Shown one piece after another: positions 27,423 to 34,575 of a stretch of 34,575 bases of DNA (the stretch's first letter is position 1; each line of letters starts with the position of its first letter). The notes under the pieces were generated by a model. It searched no databases. It saw nothing but the letters and a program-made list of their open reading frames with translations, and had not been told where the DNA came from. The translations under genes were made by a program, and so were the position numbers. The DNA comes from Eubacteriales bacterium (lineage in GTDB: Bacteria > Bacillota > Clostridia > Tissierellales > Dethiosulfatibacteraceae). The stretch covers positions 1 to 34,575 of the forward strand of contig JAUYTY010000116.1 of the NCBI GenBank assembly GCA_030694905.1, given 5' to 3'.

Positions 27423-28670
27423 ATGAAAACCAAAAAAATCATCGTAATACTGGTAGTACTTGCTATGATGCTTAACATCGCAGCCTGCTCACAACCACAG
27501 CAAACTACAACAGCCGCACCTACTACAGCAGCGCCAACAACAGCAGCACCGACTGAAGCACCAAAAGAGCCGATCGTAATTGGTGGATTGACATCGCTTA
27601 GCGGTGGTTTGATGGACTACGGCAATCAGATGAAAAGAGGCTTTGAACTTGGTCTGGAGTATGCCACAGACGGAACTATGATGGTAGCCGGAAGACCAAT
27701 TGAAGTCATCTGGGAAGACACAACCACAGTCCCTGAAGTTGCAAGAGAAAGAGCAATCAAGCTGCTTGACGAAGACGAAGTGGATATGATAGTTGGTCCT
27801 ACATCTTCATCCGATGCTTTTGCTATTCTTGGTCTAGCAGAAGAGTACGAAACAGTGTTCATTCTCGAGCCGGCAGCAGCAGATTTTTTGACAGGTGAAG
27901 TGGCAAACAGATATATCTTTAGAACAGGAAGAAATACAGCACAGGATGCAGCGGCAATGGCAGCAGTTATGGCAGGATCCAAAGTATCTATATTCGCACC
28001 TGACAGCGCATTCGGAAGAGCCTATACAGATCCGTTCAAACCAGCTTTGGAAGCAGCAGGTGGACAGGTCTTGGCTGAAGAGTATGCACCCCTTGATTCA
28101 ACTAACTTCGCACCTTATATTCAAAGAATTATTGACTCAAAACCAGACTATTGTTTTGTAATATGGGCAGGCGCGAACGATCCATGGAGACAAATGACAG
28201 AAATGGGATTGTTTGAAGCGACAAAAGTGTCAACAGGAGCACCTGAAATTGCAGCACTTAGAAACATGATGCAATTGGAAGGTATGCCAGGATTTACTCT
28301 GTATTACCATGGCGTGGCAAAGAACCCGGTTAATGAATGGTTGATAAAAGAGCATACGGAAAGATTTGGTAACCCTCCGGATGTATTCGTTTCCGGTGGT
28401 ATGGCAGCAGCTATGGCAGCCGTCAAAGCTTTTGAGACTACAGATGGAAGCACTGATGCAGAAGATTTGATTCAAGCTATGAGAGGTATGGAATTTGACT
28501 CGCCGACAGGCATGAGATATTTCAGATCAGAAGACCATCAGGCACAGCAGGTATTGTTTGAAATCACATACACCAAAGTCGATGGCGTGGATCACATTGT
28601 TCCTGAATTGGTAAGGGTAATCCCGATAGAAGAAATATACAATCCGATTCAAACAACTCATCCCAGATAA
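27423..28670 (+). CDS. LIV-type ABC transporter substrate-binding lipoprotein
   Basis: This 415-residue extracellular binding protein is of the leucine/isoleucine/valine (type I) class. The signal peptide ends in lipobox IAAC (Cys22). A Thr-Ala-Pro repeat linker (three TTAAP units, about 30-47) tethers the domain. The mature fold starts with IVIGGLTSLSGGLMDYGNQM and includes DEVDMIVGPTSSSDAFAIL and the hinge-region block KVSIFAPDSAFGRAY. ATG 27411 is in frame, but GGAGG lies between it and ATG 27423, which I choose. Members bind amino acids, amides, aromatic acids or other small acids, so the name leucine-binding should not be taken literally. It is followed by all four remaining subunits. 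Confidence 0.92.
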   Translation: MKTKKIIVILVVLAMMLNIAACSQPQQTTTAAPTTAAPTTAAPTEAPKEPIVIGGLTSLSGGLMDYGNQMKRGFELGLEYATDGTMMVAGRPIEVIWEDTTTVPEVARERAIKLLDEDEVDMIVGPTSSSDAFAILGLAEEYETVFILEPAAADFLTGEVANRYIFRTGRNTAQDAAAMAAVMAGSKVSIFAPDSAFGRAYTDPFKPALEAAGGQVLAEEYAPLDSTNFAPYIQRIIDSKPDYCFVIWAGANDPWRQMTEMGLFEATKVSTGAPEIAALRNMMQLEGMPGFTLYYHGVAKNPVNEWLIKEHTERFGNPPDVFVSGGMAAAMAAVKAFETTDGSTDAEDLIQAMRGMEFDSPTGMRYFRSEDHQAQQVLFEITYTKVDGVDHIVPELVRVIPIEEIYNPIQTTHPR

Positions 28671-28698
28671 ATAAATAATAAAGGGGAAGGATGTAGAA

Positions 28699-29469
28699 AT
28701 GTCAGAAATAATTTTAAGAACAGAAAATCTGGGCATCAGCTTTGGCGCTCACAAGGCGGTAAACAACGTTAGTCTTGAAATTGAAAAGGGTAAATTGACA
28801 ACCATCTTGGGACCAAATGGCGCAGGCAAAACAACGTTCTTTAATCTAGTGAGCGGTCTACTAACCCCTACAACCGGAAAAATCTTTTTTAAGGGGACAG
28901 ATGTTACAAATCTGTCCCCCATTAAAAGGGTTGAAGCGGGAATGGGAAGGTCTTTTCAGTTAACCAATGTTTTTCCAACACTTTCAGCACATGAAAACAT
29001 CAGGTTGGCTGCACAGTCACATCAGAAAGTGGGCTTTAAGATATTTACCAATCACAGGAAATATAAGAACGTAAATGAAAAGACAGAGCTGATTTTAGAG
29101 AGAGTTTTGCTGAAAGATAAGAAAAATACATTAGCCTGTGACCTGACTCATGGTGAGCAAAGAAAACTGGAATTAGGGATGGTATTGGCCCTTGAACCTG
29201 AAGTATTGCTTCTGGATGAACCAACAGCGGGCATGGCTATTGAAGAAGTACCCGCAATGATTGAAATAATAAGGAACGCTCATCAATCGGGCACAACGGT
29301 GGTTTTGATAGAACACAAGATGGACATGGTTAAAATTCTATCGGATAGATTGGTCATATTGGTTAACGGATCTGTCATGGCAGATGGAGATCCCAAAACA
29401 GTATCAGAGAATCCGGAAGTCCTTAAAGCTTACCTGGGAGGTGGGATGTTAGATGAAGTCTCTTCTTAA
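28699..29469 (+). CDS. livG: LIV-type ABC transporter ATPase LivG
   Basis: This 256-residue ATPase has Walker A LGPNGAGKTTFFN (about 37-49), signature LTHGEQRKLELGM (the LivG form, with Thr-His-Gly for Ser-Gly-Gly), Walker B VLLLDEPTAGM and the switch EHKMD. FQLTNVFPTLSAHENIRLA is typical of LivG. It pairs with LivF on the cytoplasmic face to power uptake. The gene is 28 bases after the binding-protein gene and overlaps livF by 17 bases. Confidence 0.94.
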   Translation: MSEIILRTENLGISFGAHKAVNNVSLEIEKGKLTTILGPNGAGKTTFFNLVSGLLTPTTGKIFFKGTDVTNLSPIKRVEAGMGRSFQLTNVFPTLSAHENIRLAAQSHQKVGFKIFTNHRKYKNVNEKTELILERVLLKDKKNTLACDLTHGEQRKLELGMVLALEPEVLLLDEPTAGMAIEEVPAMIEIIRNAHQSGTTVVLIEHKMDMVKILSDRLVILVNGSVMADGDPKTVSENPEVLKAYLGGGMLDEVSS

Positions 29470-30157
29470 AGCGGAAAATTTAGTTTCTTACATTGGTCCT
29501 TATACCATTCTTCAGGGAGTTGACATCGAAGTGGGTCATGGGGAAGCGGTTGTCATTCTTGGTAGAAATGGGGCAGGAAAGACCACATTCCTTAGAACAG
29601 TAATGGGATTGGTTCATACCAGAAGCGGCGTTCTAGAACTGGATGGTCAAAATCTGGCAGGAATGCCAACTTACGCAATTCAAAAGCTGGGGATAGGTTA
29701 TGTGCCTGAGAATTATGGAACCTTTGATCTGTTGACGGTGGAAGAAAACCTACGGCTTGCAATGTGGAAAGAAGACGCCGAAACCATGGAGCGAAGGGAC
29801 TATGTTTTGGACCTTTTTCCGGACCTGAAGGTTGCTTACAAAAGATACTCAAAAACTTTGAGTGGCGGACAGAGACAGATGCTGTCCATAGCTAGACCAT
29901 TGGTGAACAACAATAAAATACTATTGATAGATGAACCGAGTAAAGGCTTGGCACCAGTCATAATTGAAAGAGTAGCACTTGCGCTTAGGGAAATCAAAAA
30001 AACCACAACTGTGCTTCTTGTAGAACAGAATTTTGCGCTTGCCTGTGCCGTTGGGGAAAGATTCTATATCATCAATGAAGGAAAAACTGTTGAAAACGGT
30101 GCGATGGAAAACCTGATTAAGGATAAGGAACTGCAGGCTAAGCATCTGGGGATATAA
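29453..30157 (+). CDS. livF: LIV-type ABC transporter ATPase LivF
   Basis: This 234-residue ATPase has Walker A LGRNGAGKTTFLRTVMGL, the LivF-type GIGYVPENYGTFDLLTVEENL, signature LSGGQRQMLSIARPL, Walker B ILLIDEPSKGLAP and switch VEQNF. The start lies inside the end of livG, with GGGAGGTGGG upstream, implying translational coupling. It completes the ATPase pair. The permease gene livH follows after 38 bases behind a good AGGAGG site. Confidence 0.94.
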   Translation: MKSLLKAENLVSYIGPYTILQGVDIEVGHGEAVVILGRNGAGKTTFLRTVMGLVHTRSGVLELDGQNLAGMPTYAIQKLGIGYVPENYGTFDLLTVEENLRLAMWKEDAETMERRDYVLDLFPDLKVAYKRYSKTLSGGQRQMLSIARPLVNNNKILLIDEPSKGLAPVIIERVALALREIKKTTTVLLVEQNFALACAVGERFYIINEGKTVENGAMENLIKDKELQAKHLGI

Positions 30158-30195
30158 TGCTTGAAGTTTTAGCGGATCAAAAGAAGGAGGATTAA

Positions 30196-31188
30196 ATGGG
30201 TACATTAATAACTTTAATTGTAAGCGGTCTTGCGGAAGGGGCATTGATATTCTTAATGGCGTCAGGCTTGTCTATCATACTAGGCATGATGGGAGTTATC
30301 AACTTCGCCCACGGAACCTTGTTTCTTTGGGGAGGTTATGCTTACATGTTTTCATATTATTCAATTAGAGCCAGAGTGATATTGAGTGTTTTCCCCGATG
30401 CATTTCAGACTGGGACCCAAGGTGGAATACTCAGAGTAACCGGTGTTCAGCTACAAGCCGGACAATATTTACCATTCTCTCAAGAGTTGCTAATATTTGT
30501 CGTCAGTATTCTTATTGCAGTTTCGGTAGTCTTCATTATGGGAATTATATTTGAAAAATTATTTATTAGCCGTGTTTACGGGAATGCGCCGGCGCAAATT
30601 CTGATCACATTGGGATTGCAGGTTGTCTTCACTGACTTGGTGAGGGTTATTTGGGGACCCAATATGATTCCGATGTCTAGGCCTCCGTTTCTGGATGGAG
30701 TTTCATCATTTGCAGGTGGAAGGATAGCACATTATAATGTTTTTCTTATTATTGTTGGGGCAACAGTAGCAATTATTATTCATAGGGTCATTACTAAAAC
30801 TAGAATCGGGATGGTAATCAGAGCTGGATTGCAAAGCCCGGAAAATGTACAGGCACTTGGCATAAACATAAGAAAATACTTCACTGTCATATTTGCTTGC
30901 GGTGCTGCTTTGGCTGGATTAGGCGGTGCACTCTATATGCCGCTTGTTGGAAATGTCGTATCTTCTGCAGGTATGAACAATCAAATTCTGGCATTTATAG
31001 TCGTGGTAATCGGTGGACTTGGAAATTTCATGGGATCATTCCTTGGCAGCATCTTTTTAGGATTGATGGGAGTCGGTGTTGCTGTATTCTTGCCGGCCAT
31101 TTCAGTTGTGGCCAATGTCCTGGTAATGGCCATCGTCTTGGTATTTAGACCTGATGGATTATTTGGAAAGGCGGTGAACAAATCATGA
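30196..31188 (+). CDS. livH: LIV-type ABC transporter permease LivH
   Basis: This 330-residue permease has about eight membrane helices. Diagnostic blocks are GALIFLMASGLSIILGMMGV and INFAHGTLFLWGGYAYMF near the N-terminus and a C-terminal FIVVVIGGLGNFMGSFLGS with the EAA-like contact loop before it (GINIRKYF). It is longer than the usual 290-300 residues because of an extracellular insert of about 35 residues after the second helix (about 57-92, containing QTGTQGGILRVTGVQ). The stop overlaps the livM start (ATGA), so the two permeases are coupled. Confidence 0.93.
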   Translation: MGTLITLIVSGLAEGALIFLMASGLSIILGMMGVINFAHGTLFLWGGYAYMFSYYSIRARVILSVFPDAFQTGTQGGILRVTGVQLQAGQYLPFSQELLIFVVSILIAVSVVFIMGIIFEKLFISRVYGNAPAQILITLGLQVVFTDLVRVIWGPNMIPMSRPPFLDGVSSFAGGRIAHYNVFLIIVGATVAIIIHRVITKTRIGMVIRAGLQSPENVQALGINIRKYFTVIFACGAALAGLGGALYMPLVGNVVSSAGMNNQILAFIVVVIGGLGNFMGSFLGSIFLGLMGVGVAVFLPAISVVANVLVMAIVLVFRPDGLFGKAVNKS

Positions 31189-32213
31189 GTATAAGAATAA
31201 ATGTAGCGGATCAAATGGGATCAAAAAAAATGGGGCCATTGGCTCTGGTATCGTTAATAATACTAGTAATCGGAATGTTTGTTTTACCGCGTTATCTAAA
31301 AAACGCCCAACTGATAATGATGAGTCGAATTTTTTTGTTGGCAGTATATGGTATGAGCTATGATATATTGAGAGGATACACTGGGTTCATCAACCTTGGC
31401 CAGGCTATCTTCTTTGGAAGTGGCGTTTATATGGGCGTTATCTTCTTGAACATTCAAAACGACTTGACTTATTTCATGCTGGCTATCCTAGCTATATCAG
31501 CTTTGTCAGTCATAGGTGGTTATATTATGAGCAAGATAGTCTTAAAAACCGGTGGAGTGGTTGCATCTGCTATGATTACCCTTGCATTGGGGGAAATAGT
31601 CAGAAGCATCGCAGAGAGATGGCGATTTGTTACAGGTGGACAGGATGGTCTCCCGATGAGAGCTTCCAGAGTGGCTTTAGATCCATTGTTTGAAACAAGA
31701 ATAGGCGCGTATTACTTCGCATTGGTATTCCTGATTGTAATGACACTTGCGTTGAGGCAATTTGTATTGTCGCCGACAGGTCGTGTGCTACTGTCAATCA
31801 GGGAAAATGAGCAACGATCAAGATTTTTGGGTTTCGATACCAATAAATATAAAGCAATCGCAATAATAGTGTCGGCATTGGCTTCAGGTTGGACAGGCGT
31901 GTTTTTCGCAGTCATCGCAAGATTTGCCAATACAGATTACTTAAGTATTCAATACACGTTAAACGCTTTGCTGATAACGCTGGTCGGGGGAACAGGTACT
32001 TTATACGGGGCTATCATAGGTAGTGCCTTTGTAACATGGATCAATAATTTTCTGCTGACGCTGGCTAATAGTTATCCAGGAGCAACTATTCTAAGATTCC
32101 CAATGCTTTTTATCGGTAGCGTTTACATATTATTGGTCATTTTCATGCCTTATGGCATAATGGGGGGCATCTACAGACTGCAGGCCAAACTAAACTTAGG
32201 GAAAGACAAATAA
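31185..32213 (+). CDS. livM: LIV-type ABC transporter permease LivM
   Basis: This 342-residue permease partners LivH. It has the LivM pattern YGMSYDILRGYTGFINLGQA (about 54-73), FFGSGVYMGV, the conserved GGQDGLPM loop, the cytoplasmic ATPase-contact loop SIRENEQRSRFLGFDTNKYK and the closing LVGGTGTLYGAIIGSAFV. About nine membrane helices are visible. It starts at ATG 31185 within the livH stop. The KASIII-like gene B follows after 27 bases with AGGAGG, so metabolism and uptake are encoded in one transcript. Confidence 0.94.
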   Translation: MSIRINVADQMGSKKMGPLALVSLIILVIGMFVLPRYLKNAQLIMMSRIFLLAVYGMSYDILRGYTGFINLGQAIFFGSGVYMGVIFLNIQNDLTYFMLAILAISALSVIGGYIMSKIVLKTGGVVASAMITLALGEIVRSIAERWRFVTGGQDGLPMRASRVALDPLFETRIGAYYFALVFLIVMTLALRQFVLSPTGRVLLSIRENEQRSRFLGFDTNKYKAIAIIVSALASGWTGVFFAVIARFANTDYLSIQYTLNALLITLVGGTGTLYGAIIGSAFVTWINNFLLTLANSYPGATILRFPMLFIGSVYILLVIFMPYGIMGGIYRLQAKLNLGKDK

Positions 32214-32240
32214 GCATTAAAGTCTTAAAAGGAGGTTCAA

Positions 32241-33275
32241 ATGGACAAAAAATTCAAAGTGGGCATATTGGATTACGCTATTTACACACCGGAAGAAATG
32301 ATTACAGCAGAGGAATTGTCTAAACTGGTGAATATTAGACCTGAAGTGTTAAGGGATAAGATGGGGATCAACAAGAAATTTGTAGGTGGATCTGAAGACC
32401 ATTCTGGCATGATGGCAACAAAGGCCAGTAAAGCAGTATTGGAAAAAACAGGTATCGATCCGCAGACGATCGACATGATTTTATATGCTGGAGAAACCTA
32501 CGCTGAATACATTTGTTGGACAGTGGGCATTAAGATACAAAATGAAATAGGTGCGGACAACGCATACGCTTGGGACCTGTCCTTCAGGTGCGCCGGAACA
32601 CCATTGGCTATAAAAATTGCTAAAGATATGATGTATGCTGATGAAAACCTGAAGACGGTTCTAGTGACAGGTGGCAATACAAATTCTTATCTGGTGGATT
32701 ATCAAGATCCAATGCAGTCATTTATGTTTGATATGTGTCCCGGTGGATTTGCAATGATTCTTAAAAGAGATTATGATGTAAATGAAGTATTGGGCAGCGG
32801 CATCATTACAGACCATGTTTTCAGTGACGATGTTATTGGGAAATTCGGCGGTACGTTGCATCCTATCACCAGCGAGATGGCTGGCGATCCGGAAAAATTC
32901 AGGAGAGCTAAACTACTTAACTTATCAGATCCGGAAGGAATGAAAAAAAGGCTGGCTGAAAGATCACTTCCCGGTTTTACCGGAGCAGTCAGAAAAGCTT
33001 TGAAAGCATCCGGACTGAAAGCAAGCGATATAGATTTCATAGGCATTACCCATATCAACCCAAAGGCACACTACGCCATCATGGAAGAGTTGGGAATATC
33101 GGAGGAAAAAACATTCTATCTATCCGATTTTGGACACTGCGGACATGCGGATCAATTGATAGCATTGCGTGAGGGTGTCAAAGCAGGAAAAATCAAGGAT
33201 GGTTCAGTGGTCGCTCTTGTGGGAGCTGGTACAGGTTATGCATTTGCCTGTTCGTTGATCAAATGGGGAAAATAA
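32241..33275 (+). CDS. KASIII/HMG-CoA-synthase-like thiolase-fold enzyme B
   Basis: This 344-residue paralogue of the operon's first gene opens VGILDYAIYTPEEMIT. The nucleophile block is DLSFRCAGTPLAIKIAKDM with Cys117. ITHINPKAHYAIMEELG supplies His271 and His277. The motif that is normally Asn-containing reads DFGHCGHADQL with His299, as in enzyme A. It ends GAGTGYAFACSLIKWGK. The two share layout and C-terminus throughout, yet differ enough in the middle to be old paralogues. They may form a heteromer, as PqsB and PqsC do, or act on successive intermediates; both keep a candidate nucleophilic Cys. It lies between livM and the CoA-transferase gene, with 27- and 22-base gaps. Confidence 0.8.
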   Translation: MDKKFKVGILDYAIYTPEEMITAEELSKLVNIRPEVLRDKMGINKKFVGGSEDHSGMMATKASKAVLEKTGIDPQTIDMILYAGETYAEYICWTVGIKIQNEIGADNAYAWDLSFRCAGTPLAIKIAKDMMYADENLKTVLVTGGNTNSYLVDYQDPMQSFMFDMCPGGFAMILKRDYDVNEVLGSGIITDHVFSDDVIGKFGGTLHPITSEMAGDPEKFRRAKLLNLSDPEGMKKRLAERSLPGFTGAVRKALKASGLKASDIDFIGITHINPKAHYAIMEELGISEEKTFYLSDFGHCGHADQLIALREGVKAGKIKDGSVVALVGAGTGYAFACSLIKWGK

Positions 33276-33297
33276 TCAAAAAAGGAGACTAACAACG

Positions 33298-34575
33298 ATG
33301 AGTGTAAAGGATTTATATGCCAGTAAAGTAAAAGATCTTAACGGAATTCTAAACCTGTTCAAATCAGGGGACTTCATCATAAGCGCATTAGGCGGGAGCG
33401 AACCAATCACTATTTTGTCACAGATTCACAGGATAAAGGAACTTGGCGTCAGGGACTGTGATCTTAGCAATTGTCTTCCTATGGCTGATTATGAATACAT
33501 AAAAAACCCCGAGTATAAGGACACCATTTTTACAAATGGCTGGTTCTATTCTCCTCCAATAAGAAAAGCACATCCTAACGGCAATGTGTCACATGTGCCC
33601 CAACATCTTCATTTTGCTTACACAAAGCGTCGCTATGCAGCAGGAGACAGAAGAAAGGTGTTGTTATGCACTTGCTCTCCAATGGACAAACATGGCAATC
33701 TGACACTTTCCTTGGGATGTACCTATGAGAAGGAAGTCATTGAAGACGGCGCTTATGTGATTGCAGAAGTCAACCCCAATCTACCGAGAACTATGGGTGA
33801 TACGACCATACATATCAGTGAACTGGATGCCATATTGGAAGTGGACTACAAAATACCTTCATTACCGGAAGGCTTGTTTACTGAAAAAGACAACAGAATC
33901 GGTGAGTTTATAGCAGACAATATTCAGGATGGGTCAACTATCCAATTAGGGATTGGCGGCATACCAAATGCGGTGGCAAATGCCTTGAAAAGCAAAAGGC
34001 GTCTGGGTATCCATACAGAAATGTTTACAGATGGCATGGTTGAGCTTGTTGAATGTGGTGCGGTTGACAACTCAATGAAGACAATCTACAGGGGAAAATC
34101 CATCGCTACCTTTGCATTAGGCAGTCAAAAGCTATATGATTATCTTGATGACAACCTATCAGTGGTATTAAGAAAAGGAAGTTGGACAAACGATCCACAT
34201 GTGGTTGGGCAAAACCATAAGATGGTGTCCATCAACACAACCCTTGAAGTGGATCTGTTCGGCCAATGCGCTTCGGAATCCATAGGACCTGTCCAATTTT
34301 CAGGTACAGGAGGCCAGGCAGACACGGCTGTTGGCGCTCAGAATTGTCCGGAAGGCAAATCGTTTATTGCGCTATACTCCACTGCGGATGTTAGAGGTGA
34401 AGACGGAAATAAGAAAATCATATCTAAGATTACACCACTGTTGAAAACCGGTTCAATTGTCAGCCTGTCCCGAAATGATGTTGATTACGTTGTTACAGAG
34501 TACGGTGTGGCTTGGCTAAGAGGCCAGTCTATAAGAGAAAGGGTTAAGAGATTGATTGCAATTGCTCATCCTGAT
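33298..34575 (+). CDS. Family-I CoA-transferase (acetyl-CoA hydrolase/transferase type), cut by the window edge
   Basis: An open frame runs from ATG 33298, with AAGGAG upstream, to the window end: 426 codons without a stop. The product fits the 4-hydroxybutyrate/butyryl-CoA:acetate CoA-transferase and acetyl-CoA hydrolase family. It has the N-terminal FKSGDFIISALGGSEP, the middle IQLGIGGIPNAVANAL and the catalytic block FGQCASESIGPVQFSGTGGQ with the candidate active-site Glu327. A later VDYVVTEYGVAWLRG is the usual C-terminal motif. Full-length members are 430-460 residues, so only a few dozen codons are missing. It would activate an imported acid to its CoA thioester, using acetyl-CoA or another donor. 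It is the last visible gene of the operon that begins at 26329. Confidence 0.92.
   Translation, partial: MSVKDLYASKVKDLNGILNLFKSGDFIISALGGSEPITILSQIHRIKELGVRDCDLSNCLPMADYEYIKNPEYKDTIFTNGWFYSPPIRKAHPNGNVSHVPQHLHFAYTKRRYAAGDRRKVLLCTCSPMDKHGNLTLSLGCTYEKEVIEDGAYVIAEVNPNLPRTMGDTTIHISELDAILEVDYKIPSLPEGLFTEKDNRIGEFIADNIQDGSTIQLGIGGIPNAVANALKSKRRLGIHTEMFTDGMVELVECGAVDNSMKTIYRGKSIATFALGSQKLYDYLDDNLSVVLRKGSWTNDPHVVGQNHKMVSINTTLEVDLFGQCASESIGPVQFSGTGGQADTAVGAQNCPEGKSFIALYSTADVRGEDGNKKIISKITPLLKTGSIVSLSRNDVDYVVTEYGVAWLRGQSIRERVKRLIAIAHPD

Noticed and set aside
26329-34575. A standard fatty-acid or polyketide synthesis cluster
   Set aside because: No acyl carrier protein, reductase, dehydratase or malonyl transferase is present, and the KASIII-like genes are fused in order to an importer and a CoA-transferase.
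33298-34575. The CoA-transferase as a truncated pseudogene
   Set aside because: The frame is open to the last base with all motifs in order; it is cut only by the window edge.
1-34575. CRISPR arrays, insertion sequences, transposases or phage genes
   Set aside because: No regularly spaced repeats, terminal inverted repeats or recombinase motifs were found on either strand.

Overview
The window is a chromosomal segment of a low-GC (about 40% by eye), AT-rich-spacer Gram-positive bacterium, most likely an anaerobic, fermentative member of the Clostridia (Bacillota). The reasons are strong AAGGAGG-type ribosome sites, TTG and GTG starts decided by them, LIV-type lipoprotein transport, an S-layer-homology (SLH) surface protein, a spore-germination-like Gmad2 domain, YtxH/DUF948 stress proteins and a DUF2975/YozG-like/DUF4153 module. 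The genus cannot be fixed from the sequence. All confident genes but one lie on the + strand. I see no rRNA, intact tRNA, CRISPR array or insertion sequence.

Layout. 1-2.3 kb: the end of an effector-binding regulator, then a PadR regulator with an operator-like inverted repeat and a two-domain chromate transporter. 2.5-4.6 kb: a minus-strand secreted stalk/Gmad2 protein, a YtxH plus DUF948 pair and a 24-residue membrane peptide. 4.7-8.2 kb: overlapping cphB and cphA, which degrade and make the nitrogen-storage polymer cyanophycin. 8.3-15.2 kb: a SoxB-like metallophosphatase, a membrane-anchored sorbosone-dehydrogenase-like beta-propeller, an FMN alpha-hydroxy-acid dehydrogenase with a cysteine-rich N-terminus, and a NosD-type beta-helix protein ending in SLH repeats. 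15.3-17.2 kb: small accessory genes (DUF1801, VOC, a lipoprotein, a membrane protein). 17.3-19.7 kb: an operon of an unrecognised 98-residue protein, an ArsA/Get3-like ATPase, an acylphosphatase and an HpcH/HpaI aldolase. 19.9-21.9 kb: DUF2975, small HTH and DUF4153. 22.1-25.9 kb: panB with a DUF1116 (AllG-like) gene, a decayed chromate-transporter tail, ppk2 and a GNAT acetyltransferase.

26.1 kb to the right edge: one long operon with a good sigma-A-type promoter and an 8+8 bp inverted repeat at the predicted start point. Its order is KASIII-like enzyme A, LIV-type binding lipoprotein, LivG, LivF, LivH, LivM, KASIII-like enzyme B, and a family-I CoA-transferase that runs off the window. Two diverged thiolase-fold enzymes bracket a complete importer and are followed by a CoA-transferase. 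In both enzymes the usual Asn motif of the KASIII active site reads Gly-His. I infer an uncharacterised uptake-and-CoA-dependent pathway for an organic acid; the substrate is not visible from the sequence. This is the strongest candidate for an undescribed system here.

Other points worth attention are the chromate-transporter relic near 24.3 kb, a possible small RNA with C-rich single-stranded patches just before the long operon, the panB-DUF1116 pairing without panC or the other AllFGH partners, and the archaeal-looking repeat signature in the SLH protein.
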